From: Paenibacillus lutrae
Lineage (GTDB): Bacteria; Bacillota; Bacilli; Paenibacillales; NBRC-103111
Assembly (NCBI RefSeq): GCF_009757775.1
Contig: NZ_RHLK01000020.1
Coordinates: 3 to 60,655, forward strand
Length of the DNA: 60,653 nt
Reading direction: 5' to 3'
The notes below the pieces were generated by a model. The model saw only the letters and a list, made by a program, of their open reading frames with translations. It did no database searches and was not told where the DNA came from. A program made the position numbers and the translations under genes. The number at the start of each line of letters is the position of its first letter. The stretch's first letter is position 1. Positions 1 through 8,229 of the stretch are shown piece by piece.

Positions 1-200
1 CCATGCGAGGAGGTCACTTATCCGGTCTTAGCTACCGTTTCCGGTAGTTATCCCGATCTTACAGGCAGGTTACCTACGTGTTACTCACCCGTCCGCCGCT
101 AAATCTCAGAAGTGCAAGCACTTCATCAATTCCGCTCGACTTGCATGTATTAGGCACGCCGCCAGCGTTCGTCCTGAGCCAGGATCAAACTCTCCGATAA
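1..200 (-). rRNA. rrs: 16S ribosomal RNA, 5' end (partial)
   Basis: The reverse complement carries the universal bacterial 16S 5' sequence AGAGTTTGATCCTGGCTCAG (8-27 in E. coli numbering) at about 174-193, which places the mature 5' end near 200. The rest runs off the left edge of the window. The V1 hairpin and the sequence after it resemble Paenibacillaceae 16S genes, but only 200 bases are present, so species assignment is not possible. Confidence 0.97.
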
Positions 201-345
201 GGGTGTCGGCCGAAGCCGACGTTTATCTCAAGCTGAATAGCTCAAAAATTTCAATGCTGACGAGAATTTCTTCTCTGTTTAGCGTCCTGATTGCTCAAGA
301 CGTTTCAATCACTCGTTGTTCAGTTTTCAAAGGACAATTTTGAAC
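201..345 (-). promoter_or_regulatory. 16S rRNA leader with boxA-like antitermination site and processing hairpins
   Basis: On the minus strand the leader contains TGTCCTTTGAA (326-336), which resembles the boxA element that loads the rRNA antitermination complex. A perfect 6-bp hairpin GTCGGC/GCCGAC (205-220) sits just 5' of mature 16S, and GAGAA/TTCTC forms another. These fit the usual 16S leader and processing stalk. The roles are inferred from family knowledge. Confidence 0.6.
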
Positions 346-393
346 TTTGTCAGTTCTTGTCGTTTCCACTAATGTCTCAGCGGCGACTTTTTT

Positions 394-450
394 AATATAA
401 CACAGATCAGTTATTCATTGCAAGCTTTTTTTAAAATTTATTTTTCTTAA
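394..450 (-). promoter_or_regulatory. rRNA operon promoter with AT-rich UP element
   Basis: On the minus strand a -35 box TTGCAA (418-423) lies 18 bp from a -10 box TATATT (394-399). The DNA directly upstream (424-450) is almost pure A/T with runs of T and A, as expected for an UP element bound by the RNA polymerase alpha C-terminal domains. It lies about 195 bp from the mature 16S end. Confidence 0.65.
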
Positions 451-524
451 TCAGCTTGTCCGAATAAGTACTGAATCAGCGAATTAGAATTTACCATGAA
501 TCGTTCTCTGGTGTCAAGGATAAT

Positions 525-770
525 TTAATGCTGTACCCGATTACGTGCATATTTGGATATTTCCCTAGGCGAAGCAAGTCTTGCATACATCCGAAAGATA
601 ACTTTGTAACGGGATTCAATGGCTTTCTTTATTTCTTGATCCATTCTTTTATCATTGAGATCAAACAACATTTCATCCAATTCTTTGCGGAGGACGTAAT
701 CAAGCTCTCTACACTCCCGTTCGTTAAAAAGAAAACCTAGCATCAATGTAATCCGAACCCCTCTCAACAT
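525..770 (-). CDS. small conserved-looking protein of unknown function
   Basis: An 81-residue ORF between the SpoIIM-like gene and the rRNA promoter. I do not recognise a family. The protein looks soluble and mostly helical, with many charged residues (ECRELDYVLRKELDEMLFDL) and no cysteine pair, signal peptide or membrane segment. The ATG at 770 has no Shine-Dalgarno. An AGAGGGG sequence sits 11-14 bases before an in-frame TTG (746) and ATG (743), so the real protein may start there, at about 72 residues. The amphipathic pattern and a start signal argue for a real gene. A fold such as a small helical bundle is a guess. Confidence 0.5.
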   Translation of the reverse strand: MLRGVRITLMLGFLFNERECRELDYVLRKELDEMLFDLNDKRMDQEIKKAIESRYKVIFRMYARLASPREISKYARNRVQH

Positions 771-792
771 ATGCTAACAGAAGAAAATAACC

Positions 793-866
793 GGAACGCC
801 GCCAGAATTTTAGTTTGTTGATCCGGCATCCGTTCCGCTTTACTGTTATGCTCATGTTTTGAGCAT
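793..866. other. hairpins between the SpoIIM-like gene and the small ORF
   Basis: Two inverted repeats lie in this short gap: a perfect 7-bp hairpin ATGCTCA/TGAGCAT (848-866) and a longer-range pair CGGAACG (793-799) with CGTTCCG (832-838). Neither is followed by a convincing T-run on the minus strand, so a terminator is possible but not shown. Confidence 0.3.
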
Positions 867-900
867 TTTATGACGGGGTCCAAGAAATATTTTACAATTT

Positions 901-1521
901 TTATTTACTTAATAGCCAGAGAGTAACCGTACTTTCAACTAACGCTGCGAACAGAAGCGTCCCTACTACAAGAAGAATAAGCGGTTTGGTAAGTCCCAGG
1001 ACGCGCTTAAACTCGGCAGCAATCTTCCCGTTTTTGCTTGGTGTGAACATCGTTCCGAGCATTTGGATCACCAGCATCCCTAATCGAATTCCATATGCGC
1101 AGGCCACAATAATGGCCGGAATTTCAAAAATTCCGTGGGGAAGCAATCCTTTTAGAATAAATGAAATGCTTTGCTCTTGAAGTTGATAATCGATGACATA
1201 CCCCAAAATAAGTCCATTCACTAACAGGACCATTAAAGGAATAATACCAAAGAAAAGCCCCAGATATACAAACATCAACGATTTGATGGCGTTATTCAGA
1301 AAAATAATGATAAACAGCCAGAGGCTTTGATTGTCCTTCTCTTTAACTAAACCTACAAGCTGTTCCATCCCAGCCAATTGCTGATCAAGAAACACCTGAA
1401 ACCGGTCTGAATATTGGACGCCAAGCACTAAACCTGCCACAAAAACTAACGTCGAGGCAATTAGATAATGCTTCATCTCCCCCATGTGGCGGAATAACGC
1501 CTTCCATTGCAATTTCTTCAA
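901..1521 (-). CDS. SpoIIM/DUF95-family membrane protein in the kbaA position
   Basis: A polytopic membrane protein of about 206 residues with four or five hydrophobic segments. The core contains FLNNAIKS, a glycine-rich LGLFFGIIP, NGLILGY and PHGIFEIPAI. This is the pattern of the stage II sporulation protein M family (COG1300), whose founder takes part in peptidoglycan remodelling during engulfment. In B. subtilis kbaA, an activator of the KinB phosphorelay, lies at this site beside pdaB and gerD; this protein looks like SpoIIM rather than KbaA. The TTG at 1521 is preceded by GGAGG at 9 bases. ATGs at 1542 and 1575 are possible but lack a good SD. It diverges from pdaB. A role in sporulation is inferred. 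Confidence 0.7.
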   Translation of the reverse strand: MKKLQWKALFRHMGEMKHYLIASTLVFVAGLVLGVQYSDRFQVFLDQQLAGMEQLVGLVKEKDNQSLWLFIIIFLNNAIKSLMFVYLGLFFGIIPLMVLLVNGLILGYVIDYQLQEQSISFILKGLLPHGIFEIPAIIVACAYGIRLGMLVIQMLGTMFTPSKNGKIAAEFKRVLGLTKPLILLVVGTLLFAALVESTVTLWLLSK

Positions 1522-1622
1522 ATCCTTAATCCTCCTTTCCATATTCACGCATAAGTTATTGGTACGAGCATACATTTTACTAAGCCGGAATACAAGCCCA
1601 GGACGAAGGAGGCTGTTGAAGC

Positions 1623-2405
1623 GTGAGTCATTTTTATGTGTATAGCGGAAAAAAAATGAAACAAACCGTTTTTATAACGGTGGCCGTTATGTTCGCTGCA
1701 GGTATTGTTTATTCGGAACGTGAAAACATGACTGTTTTCTCAAGCGGCGCTCCCGCGGCTATTTACAACGTAAAGACGGAAAAGAAACAGATCGCGCTGA
1801 CTTTTGACATCTCATGGGGAGAAGTCCGTACGGATCCTATTCTGGACATTCTCGAACAAAAAGGAGTTAAGAACGCCACTTTCTTCTTGTCTTCTCCTTG
1901 GAGTAAAAGTCACCCCGACACCGTCAACCGTATCGTTAAAAGCGGGTATGAGATTGGAAGCCACGGTCATAAGCACGTTAACTACAGCAGTCTTGGAGAC
2001 GAAGAAATCCGGAAGCAAATCCAAACTGCTCACGGAGTCCTTGAAGATATAACCGGAAAAGCGCCCAATTTGATCCGCTTGCCTAATGGTGATTTTGATA
2101 AACGCGTTCTTTCTATTGCTGATCAGCTTGGCTACAGGGTCATTCAGTGGGATACCGACTCATTGGACTGGAAGAACCCTGGTGTTGACCAAATTATTAA
2201 CCGTGTCGTAAACAAAGCACATCCAGGTGATATTGTTCTGCTGCACGCCAGCGATTCCTGCAAGCAGACTCATGAAGCCTTACCCGCTATTATTGAACAA
2301 CTGCGCAGTAAGGGTTATGAGTTTGTAACCGTAAGCGAGCTGATGAAACAGGCCCAAACGGAAAACAAGCCGGTGGAAGAAAAGTCTTTTAAGCAGGTCT
2401 ATTGA
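1623..2405 (+). CDS. pdaB: sporulation polysaccharide deacetylase PdaB
   Basis: A NodB-type carbohydrate deacetylase of 260 residues with an N-terminal signal or anchor segment. Family motifs are visible: TFDISWG (the PdaB version of TFDDG), the metal-binding SHGHKH, RLPNGDFD, the DTDSLDW region and LLHASDS near the C-terminus. In B. subtilis PdaB is made in the forespore and is needed to keep spores stable late in sporulation, probably by acting on cortex peptidoglycan. The GTG start has GAAGGAGG about 10 bases upstream. It runs opposite to most of the window and in line with gerD, forming a plus-strand spore-gene pair. Confidence 0.93.
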   Translation: MSHFYVYSGKKMKQTVFITVAVMFAAGIVYSERENMTVFSSGAPAAIYNVKTEKKQIALTFDISWGEVRTDPILDILEQKGVKNATFFLSSPWSKSHPDTVNRIVKSGYEIGSHGHKHVNYSSLGDEEIRKQIQTAHGVLEDITGKAPNLIRLPNGDFDKRVLSIADQLGYRVIQWDTDSLDWKNPGVDQIINRVVNKAHPGDIVLLHASDSCKQTHEALPAIIEQLRSKGYEFVTVSELMKQAQTENKPVEEKSFKQVY

Positions 2406-2474
2406 TAAAGGCATCGGAAAGATGTTAATTAACCTCGGATACCGGCCATAATTGACCATCATTCTCAGTAATCA

Positions 2475-2520
2475 ACCATCCCGTTTAATGATGAAAAACC
2501 TCCCCCCCACGCATACTAAG
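2475..2520 (+). promoter_or_regulatory. possible sigma-G-type promoter for gerD
   Basis: A CATACTA (about 2512-2518) matches the -10 of forespore sigma-G promoters, and TGATGA lies 17 bases upstream, a partial match to the TGAATA -35. gerD is a sigma-G gene in B. subtilis, so the site is plausible. The -35 match is weak. Confidence 0.4.
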
Positions 2521-2546
2521 TCCATTAACAGAGGGGAAGGGAGTTT

Positions 2547-3353
2547 GTGTGCGCCATGAACAGAAAACGGATGCGTTTTGTTCCTGTCTTAACCGCCGTC
2601 ATCCTGCTCTTATCTTCATGCGGATCGGAGACCTCTTCACAGGGGTCTTCATCTTCCCAAAGCAATTATAAAGAAACCAAATCGATGGTACTCGATATTC
2701 TGAAATCTGATGAGGGCCGGGCGGCTATAGAAAAAGCCGGTGCCGGTGCCAGTGGCGGATCTTCACTGAAGGCGATGTCAGAAGGAGACAAGCTTCAGAT
2801 GCAGACAGCCGTTAAAGATGTACTGACAAACACGGAGAGCAGCAAGTTTATCCGGGATATGATGAAGGATCCTAAATTTGCCGGTGATTTCGCAAAAGCG
2901 GTCAGCACCCAGGATAAGCAGCTCCATAAGGATTTGATGAAGGATCCTGAATATCAGAAACAACTGCTTCAAGTCATGAAGAATCCGGAGTACGAGCAGC
3001 TGATGATGGATATGACCCGCTCGGCCCAATACCGTCAGCAGATGATGAATGTGATCCAGGAATCTTTCCAGAGTCCTATATTCCAAGCTCAGGTGTTCAC
3101 CATGATGAAGAAAGTCATGGAAGAAGGGATTATACCTAAGAGTTCGGGCGGAGAGAGCGGAAAAGGCGAACAAGGCGGTCAGGGCGGTCAGGGCGGTCAG
3201 GGTGGCCAAGGCGGCGGCCAAGGAGGACAAAGCGGCCAGGGGGATCAACAGAACAAGCAGGAACAGAGCCAGGATAGCGGTCAGAGTGATAAAAGCAAAG
3301 ATGATGAATCCAGCCAGGAAGAAAAGGATAAGAAAAAGGAAGATGATCAGTAA
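2547..3353 (+). CDS. gerD: spore germination lipoprotein GerD
   Basis: A 268-residue lipoprotein. A hydrophobic leader ends in a lipobox (LLLSSCG), so the mature protein starts at a lipid-modified cysteine near residue 25. The middle part is helical and methionine-rich (MVLDILKSDEGRAAIE, MKDPKF, MKNPEYEQLMMDM, MNVIQESFQSP), which is the GerD signature. GerD is the scaffold that clusters germinant receptors into the germinosome of the spore inner membrane. The C-terminal 60 residues are a Gly-Gln repeat followed by a Lys/Asp/Glu-rich tail. GTG 2547 or ATG 2556 may be the start; both follow GAGGGGAAGGGAG. Confidence 0.9.
   Translation: MCAMNRKRMRFVPVLTAVILLLSSCGSETSSQGSSSSQSNYKETKSMVLDILKSDEGRAAIEKAGAGASGGSSLKAMSEGDKLQMQTAVKDVLTNTESSKFIRDMMKDPKFAGDFAKAVSTQDKQLHKDLMKDPEYQKQLLQVMKNPEYEQLMMDMTRSAQYRQQMMNVIQESFQSPIFQAQVFTMMKKVMEEGIIPKSSGGESGKGEQGGQGGQGGQGGQGGGQGGQSGQGDQQNKQEQSQDSGQSDKSKDDESSQEEKDKKKEDDQ
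3171..3240 (+). repeat. 9-bp tandem repeat (GGCGGTCAG type) in gerD
   Basis: Several tandem copies of a 9-bp unit close to GGCGGTCAG encode Gly-Gly-Gln repeats. The first copies are nearly identical and later copies drift (GGTGGCCAA, GGAGGACAA). The unit length keeps the frame, so copy-number change would alter the linker length without a frameshift. Confidence 0.8.
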
Positions 3354-3408
3354 CCCCGGATTATACCCGATTAAATGAAATCCGGCAGAGCGGTACAAGC
3401 AGAAATAA

Positions 3409-3440
3409 AAAAGAACTGATGCAGATGCATCAGTTCTTTT
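3409..3440. terminator. bidirectional terminator between gerD and salA
   Basis: A perfect 14-bp inverted repeat (3409-3422 and 3427-3440) with a 4-base loop has A-runs on the left and T-runs on the right, so it can end the convergent gerD and salA transcripts. It includes the salA stop codon. Confidence 0.85.
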
Positions 3441-4536
3441 GCAATTCTTCAATAACATTAGCTGCCAGTTCCAGATAAATACCGCCTGACTTTGAATCAG
3501 CTTTATAAACCGAAGGAGAGAAGTCCGCTTCGGATACGTGATTAACTGGAGCTCCGAGCGGGATTTGAGCGAGCAGTTTAGTATGAAGCTGTTCGGCGAG
3601 CATTGCACCGCCGCCCCGGCCGAATACATAATCCTTCTCGCCACATTTCGAACATTCGTAATAGGCCATGTTCTCTACTACGCCAATAATATCATGCTGC
3701 GTCTGTACCGCCATTGCGCCAGCCCTTGCAGCCACGAATGCTGCTGTAGCATGCGGGGTCGTAACCAAGATTTCTTTGCTTTGAGGCAGCAACTGATGAA
3801 GATCCAGCGCAATATCCCCTGTGCCTGGCGGCAAATCGAGAAGAAGGTAATCCAGTTCTCCCCAATCCACTTCGTGGAAGAAATTATGGAGCATTTTGCC
3901 CAGCATAGGGCCGCGCCATATAACCGGTGAATTATCTTCTACAAAGAATCCCATTGAGATTACTTTTACACCGAATTTCACAACGGGATGGATCCTGTTA
4001 TCGATTAACTGAGGCTGCTCTTCGATCCCCATCATGTCCGGGATGCTAAATCCATATATATCAGCATCCATGATGCCGACTTTCTTACCCAGACGAGCAA
4101 GAGCGACAGCTAAATTAGCGGTTACCGTAGATTTGCCGACGCCCCCTTTACCGCTGGCTATCGCGATAAATTGCACAGGAGATTGCGGATCCAGAAGAGG
4201 GGCCGCTGCATGTTGACTCTGCGCCGCGTCACTTCCCTCGGATTCCCCATTCCCAGGGGCATTTCCTAGTTCTGCAAGCTGGTTCTTCTCATAATCCGTA
4301 ATTTCGCGAAACCGGATATGAATCTGATCCGCCCCAACTGAAGCAAGGGCATCCTGGATTTGGCTCTGCAGTGAGGCTTTATAGGCTTCATCTGAAGAGG
4401 TCAGGACACAGGTCAGAGAGATTCTGTTTTCCTTAATGACCACGTCTTTGACGAAGTTTAGATCTACGACTGATGCTTTGTACTCAGGGTCTATAATCGG
4501 CTGGAGTGCTTGCCGGATAAGCTCTTTGGTCACCAT
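3430..4536 (-). CDS. salA: Mrp/SalA-family P-loop ATPase
   Basis: 368 residues. The N-terminal 90 residues form a MIP18/DUF59-like domain (IIDPEYKASVVDLNFVKDV). The C-terminal domain is an Mrp/NBP35 ATPase with a deviant Walker A GKGGVGKST, the signature MDADIYGFSIPDMMG, the Walker B segment LLLDLPPGTGD and a CxxC pair (CSKCG) near the C-terminus. Mrp proteins carry or insert iron-sulfur clusters; in B. subtilis SalA also affects scoC and protease expression. The ATG at 4536 follows GAGGTGG at good spacing, while the upstream GTG (4545) has no SD. It is next to cwlD, as in Bacillus. Confidence 0.92.
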   Translation of the reverse strand: MVTKELIRQALQPIIDPEYKASVVDLNFVKDVVIKENRISLTCVLTSSDEAYKASLQSQIQDALASVGADQIHIRFREITDYEKNQLAELGNAPGNGESEGSDAAQSQHAAAPLLDPQSPVQFIAIASGKGGVGKSTVTANLAVALARLGKKVGIMDADIYGFSIPDMMGIEEQPQLIDNRIHPVVKFGVKVISMGFFVEDNSPVIWRGPMLGKMLHNFFHEVDWGELDYLLLDLPPGTGDIALDLHQLLPQSKEILVTTPHATAAFVAARAGAMAVQTQHDIIGVVENMAYYECSKCGEKDYVFGRGGGAMLAEQLHTKLLAQIPLGAPVNHVSEADFSPSVYKADSKSGGIYLELAANVIEELQKN

Positions 4537-4587
4537 GCATTCCACCTCGGTAGGCTTATTTCTATTCAGATTATTATAGCATACCCA

Positions 4588-5346
4588 TTAGGAGGAACGC
4601 ACTTTCTCCCCTGAAAAATACCTTAAAACTCCCTGATAAATAGATGCCGCCACTTTCTTCTGATATTTATCATCTGCCAGCATACGTGACTCCTCCGGAT
4701 TGGATAAAAATCCGACTTCCACAAGTGCACTTGGCATCTTCAGTGTTTTTAGTAAGTAAACTCCTTTGTCCGCCTGCTTTGGCACCCGCTCGGTATTCTC
4801 CAGATTTTTTTTTAATTCTTCTTGGATCAGCTTGGATAGAGAAGCGTTATCGGGATGATTGGGATAGTAAAAGGTTTGGGCGCCGCTCCATTTGGGAGAA
4901 GGATAGCTGTTTAAATGAATACTTACAAACATATCGGCCTTTTTACTGTTGATATATTCGGCGCGAGTAAGTAAATCTTCGGTCTTGCGACGGCTAAGAC
5001 CCTTAGTTCCTTCCTGTGCTAGATCCGTGTCTGTTTCTCGGGTTAACACAACCAGCGCCCCCGCCTGCTGCAAATAATCGCGTAAATAGAGCGTAATGGC
5101 CAAATTAATATCTTTCTCAATAACACCGGATTGACTGACTGCACCCCCATCAGGCCCGCCGTGGCCAGCATCCAAAGCAATCGTTTTTCCGGAGAGAGGC
5201 ATGGACCATTCACTCCATGTTCTTGTAGAGGGAAGTTCATAGGTATACATGAAGGTCATAAGGACGACCAGCAGAGCGGCCATCACAATTCTAATACTGC
5301 TATCCCAAGTCAACCACACGACTAATCTTTTTCTAGGTCTCCGCAT
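4588..5346 (-). CDS. cwlD: N-acetylmuramoyl-L-alanine amidase CwlD
   Basis: A zinc amidase of the Amidase_3 family, 252 residues, with one N-terminal membrane segment (about residues 15-35). Zinc ligands and catalytic residues are visible in DAGHGGPDGGA, the glutamate of EKDINLA, SIHLNS and the catalytic glutamate in VEVGFLSNPEE. With PdaA, CwlD makes the muramic-delta-lactam of spore cortex, which marks it for lysis at germination. The ATG at 5346 has AGAGGTGG 7 bases upstream; the ATG at 5382 lacks an SD. A hairpin (5365-5391) lies just upstream of this SD. Confidence 0.93.
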   Translation of the reverse strand: MRRPRKRLVVWLTWDSSIRIVMAALLVVLMTFMYTYELPSTRTWSEWSMPLSGKTIALDAGHGGPDGGAVSQSGVIEKDINLAITLYLRDYLQQAGALVVLTRETDTDLAQEGTKGLSRRKTEDLLTRAEYINSKKADMFVSIHLNSYPSPKWSGAQTFYYPNHPDNASLSKLIQEELKKNLENTERVPKQADKGVYLLKTLKMPSALVEVGFLSNPEESRMLADDKYQKKVAASIYQGVLRYFSGEKVRSS

Positions 5347-5464
5347 GAAAAATCCACCTCTGTTCCCATAGATTCTTTTCATCTATATGGGACAGGGTGG
5401 ACAATTATACCTTATGAACTTAAGCCGTATATGAGAGCGCGAATATAGACTGTTTAGAAAACAA

Positions 5465-6640
5465 TTATGTCGTTAAAGCAGTTTGCTCTGACATCCCTTC
5501 AATAAGAACACGGGCAACTTCAGGCCGTGTAAATTCCTTAGGAGGGCATTGCCCGTCTCTAAGCAGCGCACGGACTTTGGTACCCGATAAATGCATATGA
5601 TCCACCTTATCGTGAGGACAAGTCTTACTCGAGGCCATATTACCGCACTTCGTGCAAAAGAAACTGTGTTCAAAGAAAAGAGGGGTTATCCCAATCTCTT
5701 CTGCCGTGAAGTTACGGAATATATCTTGGGCTTCGTAGGTTCCATAGTAATCCCCTACACCAGCATGATCTCTACCTACGATAAAGTGGGTACAGCCATA
5801 GTTTTTACGGACAAGCGCATGGAAGATGGCTTCTCTAGGACCAGCGTAACGCATAGCGGCAGGAAATACGCCTAAGAACGCGCGATCTTGCGGATAGTAA
5901 TTTTCTAGAAGAACAAGGTAGCTTTTCATTCTTACATCCGCAGATATATCATCCGACTTCGTTTCCCCCACCAGAGGGTTAAGGAATAAAGCATCCACAA
6001 TTTCCATTGCGGACTTTTGAATATATTCATGAGCTCTGTGTACAGGATTACGCGTCTGGAAGCCGACGATCGTTCTCCAATTCTTCTCCGCAAAGATACG
6101 GCGTGTCTCGGCGGGATCAAAGTAAAATTCGTCAAACTTCTCCGGACGGGGTCTGTTCAGCATACGAATAGGCCCACCGATATAAGTTGCTGGCCTGGAT
6201 AACAGTTTCTGAACACCCGGATGTTCTTGATCATGGGTTCCAAATACGCGCAACGATTCACGCTCTTGATCGGCTTTATATATGCTGTTCACATCGAGGA
6301 TGGCATAAGTCGTATTGTCTTCCCCTACAAGGGCCACCTGAGAGCCGATAACTAGGCTCTGAGCTATTGTTTCTTCAACAGCCAAGGTTATAGGTATACT
6401 CCATACTGTACCGTCTGCCAGGCGCATATTCTCTACTACCGACAGATAGTCGTTTTCTTCAAGGAATCCGGTTAATGGAGAGAATGCACCAACAGCTATA
6501 AGATCCAAATCGGACAGTGTCCAAGCATTTACTTTTAGCTGTGGGAGGTCTAATGCTATTCTCAGCAAATCATCACGATCTGTTCCTACCACAATGCGAT
6601 TAATTAAAGAGCCTCCGTGTGGAGCAATTGGAGATGTCAT
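5465..6640 (-). CDS. sat: sulfate adenylyltransferase (ATP sulfurylase)
   Basis: 391 residues. It converts sulfate and ATP to adenylyl sulfate (APS), the first step of sulfate assimilation. Conserved blocks are [11 protein letters not shown] (the HxxH nucleotidyl-transferase site), [17 protein letters not shown] and [10 protein letters not shown] CxxC...C...H cluster ([16 protein letters not shown]) before the last block is a likely zinc site seen in many monomeric bacterial enzymes. It lies 32 bp downstream of cysH and is probably cotranscribed. AAAGGAG precedes the ATG by about 9 bases. No APS kinase gene is nearby, which fits an APS-type reductase partner. Confidence 0.95.
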   Translation of the reverse strand: MTSPIAPHGGSLINRIVVGTDRDDLLRIALDLPQLKVNAWTLSDLDLIAVGAFSPLTGFLEENDYLSVVENMRLADGTVWSIPITLAVEETIAQSLVIGSQVALVGEDNTTYAILDVNSIYKADQERESLRVFGTHDQEHPGVQKLLSRPATYIGGPIRMLNRPRPEKFDEFYFDPAETRRIFAEKNWRTIVGFQTRNPVHRAHEYIQKSAMEIVDALFLNPLVGETKSDDISADVRMKSYLVLLENYYPQDRAFLGVFPAAMRYAGPREAIFHALVRKNYGCTHFIVGRDHAGVGDYYGTYEAQDIFRNFTAEEIGITPLFFEHSFFCTKCGNMASSKTCPHDKVDHMHLSGTKVRALLRDGQCPPKEFTRPEVARVLIEGMSEQTALTT

Positions 6641-6672
6641 CGTATATTCTCCTTTGTCTTGGTTCGATTTGT

Positions 6673-7365
6673 TTATTTATGAAGTCCGCACTCGGTCTTC
6701 TCATTACCAGCCCAGCGTCCTGCCCTTGGGTCCTCACCAGGTGCGACCTCTTTGGTACAATGGCTGCAACCGATACTCGGGTAATTTCGATCATGGAGTG
6801 CATTGTAAATAATACCGTTAGCGCGTATATATTCCCAAACATCCTCGGATGTCCAGTTCGCGATAGGATTAAATTTGATTAATCCGAACTTTACATCATA
6901 TTCCACTTTTTTAGCATTTGCCCTGGTAGGCGCTTGATCCCGGCGAATTCCGGTAATCCAGGCATCGTAATTCTTCAGAATATCCGTCAGAGGATCGACT
7001 TTGCGAATCCCGCAGCATTCATTGGGCTTAGAAAGCCACAGATCCGCCCCATATTGAGCAGCTTGCTCTTCAAGAGTAAGTTTAGGAAGAACCTGAATAA
7101 AGGACTTCTGATAATGGTTCTGAAGACGATCCCTAGTTTCGTAGGTCTCTTGAAAATGTACGTTTGTATCCAAATAAAAAATATCGGTCTCAGGACTTAC
7201 TTTCTGAAGCATATCCACTAACACGACATCTTCAGCACCAAAGCTGCAGGCTAATGTGATGTTAGGAAATGTTTGTACAGCCCAGCGGATAAGCTCTTCT
7301 GGTGATTGATTTTCAAATTCTATTGCAGCCTTAGCTACCAAAGACTCTTTCTCCAATAAGTTCAT
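6673..7365 (-). CDS. cysH: adenylyl-sulfate/phosphoadenylyl-sulfate reductase CysH
   Basis: 230 residues. It reduces APS (or PAPS) to sulfite with thioredoxin. The PP-loop nucleotide-binding segment is [13 protein letters not shown]. Four cysteines for a [4Fe-4S] cluster appear as the adjacent pair in NECCGIRK and the GCSHCTK pair, and the catalytic cysteine is in the C-terminal ECGLHK. The cluster cysteines are typical of enzymes that use APS directly, so no APS kinase is needed. GGGAGGA lies 8 bases before the ATG. It has its own strong promoter and is followed by sat. Confidence 0.94.
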   Translation of the reverse strand: MNLLEKESLVAKAAIEFENQSPEELIRWAVQTFPNITLACSFGAEDVVLVDMLQKVSPETDIFYLDTNVHFQETYETRDRLQNHYQKSFIQVLPKLTLEEQAAQYGADLWLSKPNECCGIRKVDPLTDILKNYDAWITGIRRDQAPTRANAKKVEYDVKFGLIKFNPIANWTSEDVWEYIRANGIIYNALHDRNYPSIGCSHCTKEVAPGEDPRAGRWAGNEKTECGLHK

Positions 7366-7425
7366 ATCTAATGTCCTCCCGTTAGTTAAATCCGAGTATA
7401 CGTATATGTTTTATTATTTACCATT

Positions 7426-7453
7426 ATTATAATTCACTTCCTGATGAAGTCAA
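7426..7453 (-). promoter_or_regulatory. sigma-A promoter of cysH-sat
   Basis: On the minus strand TTGACT (7448-7453) and a perfect TATAAT (7426-7431) are 16 bp apart. The start would be about 55 bases before the cysH ATG. No riboswitch fold is obvious in the short leader. Confidence 0.75.
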
Positions 7454-7756
7454 TAACTATTTTCATGGCTTTATATCATATTGAATAAAAGATCGGATTG
7501 TTCCTATAGATAGGGAGGTAAAAAAGAGGATTTGTTGGGTCTGATATGCGCATAAATTATAAATTGAGAAAAAGCGTGGTGTAATCCATGCAAGCTGGGC
7601 TGTTCGATATTGTAACGAGTATTGAAACTGTATTTTGGACATACCTATTGATATAAGGACTAATTGATTGGGTGCTATGCGCTTTACTTACAGACACTTA
7701 TCTTGCAATGAAAAAGTGATCGATAAGCCATCATTACAATTGAGGGCTTAAAAATA
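7454..7756. other. AT-rich intergenic stretch, no gene seen
   Basis: About 300 bases between the cysH promoter and the rpsI terminator. No ORF with a start signal, RNA gene or strong inverted repeat was found on either strand. It marks the junction between the ribosomal block and the inserted sulfur genes. Confidence 0.5.
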
Positions 7757-7802
7757 TAAAAACCCTTCCCTGCACACCATGAAAGTGTACAAAGAAGGGT
7801 TG
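7757..7802 (-). terminator. terminator of rplM-rpsI
   Basis: AACCCTTC (7761-7768) pairs with GAAGGGTT (7794-7801), with further inner pairing of TGTAC/GTGTGCA type. On the minus strand the stem is followed by a U-rich tail (TTTATATTTTTA). Confidence 0.8.
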
Positions 7803-7816
7803 TTTGTATACCGATC

Positions 7817-8209
7817 TTAACGTTTCGAGAACTGAGGTGCACGACGAGCTGCTTTCAAGCCGTACTTCTTACGTTCCTTCATACGAGGATCACGAGTCAG
7901 GAATCCTGCACGCTTCAGAGATCCGCGGAACTCAGGATCTGCTTTAAGCAATGCGCGGGAAATGCCATGGCGGATTGCGCCGGCTTGTCCGCTCATTCCA
8001 CCGCCGTTAGTCAGTACGAGTACATCGTACTTACCGATTGTTTCAGTCAGCGCCAAAGGTTGTTTCACGATCAGTTTCAGCGTCTCCAGACCGAAGTATT
8101 CGTTCAGGTCACGCTTGTTGATGACGATGCGTCCTTCGCCCGGTACGAGACGTACACGTGCTACCGAATGCTTACGACGACCGGTTCCGTAGTATTGAAC
8201 TTGTGCCAC
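7817..8209 (-). CDS. rpsI: ribosomal protein S9 (uS9)
   Basis: 130 residues, the normal bacterial length. The N-terminus ([21 protein letters not shown]) and the basic C-terminal tail ending [12 protein letters not shown] are diagnostic. The last arginine of that tail reaches the P-site tRNA in the 30S subunit. It is cotranscribed with rplM, which ends 20 bp upstream, and is followed by a strong terminator. Confidence 0.98.
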   Translation of the reverse strand: MAQVQYYGTGRRKHSVARVRLVPGEGRIVINKRDLNEYFGLETLKLIVKQPLALTETIGKYDVLVLTNGGGMSGQAGAIRHGISRALLKADPEFRGSLKRAGFLTRDPRMKERKKYGLKAARRAPQFSKR

Positions 8210-8229
8210 AAGTCAGTCCTCCCTTTCAA

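Noticed and set aside
1556-1600. Sigma-G promoter for pdaB (CATTTTA with GCATA)
   Set aside because: The spacer would be about 19 bases and the -35 match is partial, so I did not list it.
2778-3644. Minus-strand open frame of 288 codons over gerD
   Set aside because: Shadow of the gerD helix-rich and repeat-rich frame; composition is Leu/His/Ile repeats with no start signal.
7366-7425. SAM or other riboswitch before cysH
   Set aside because: The leader between the promoter and the ATG is only about 55 bases and has no suitable stem or terminator.
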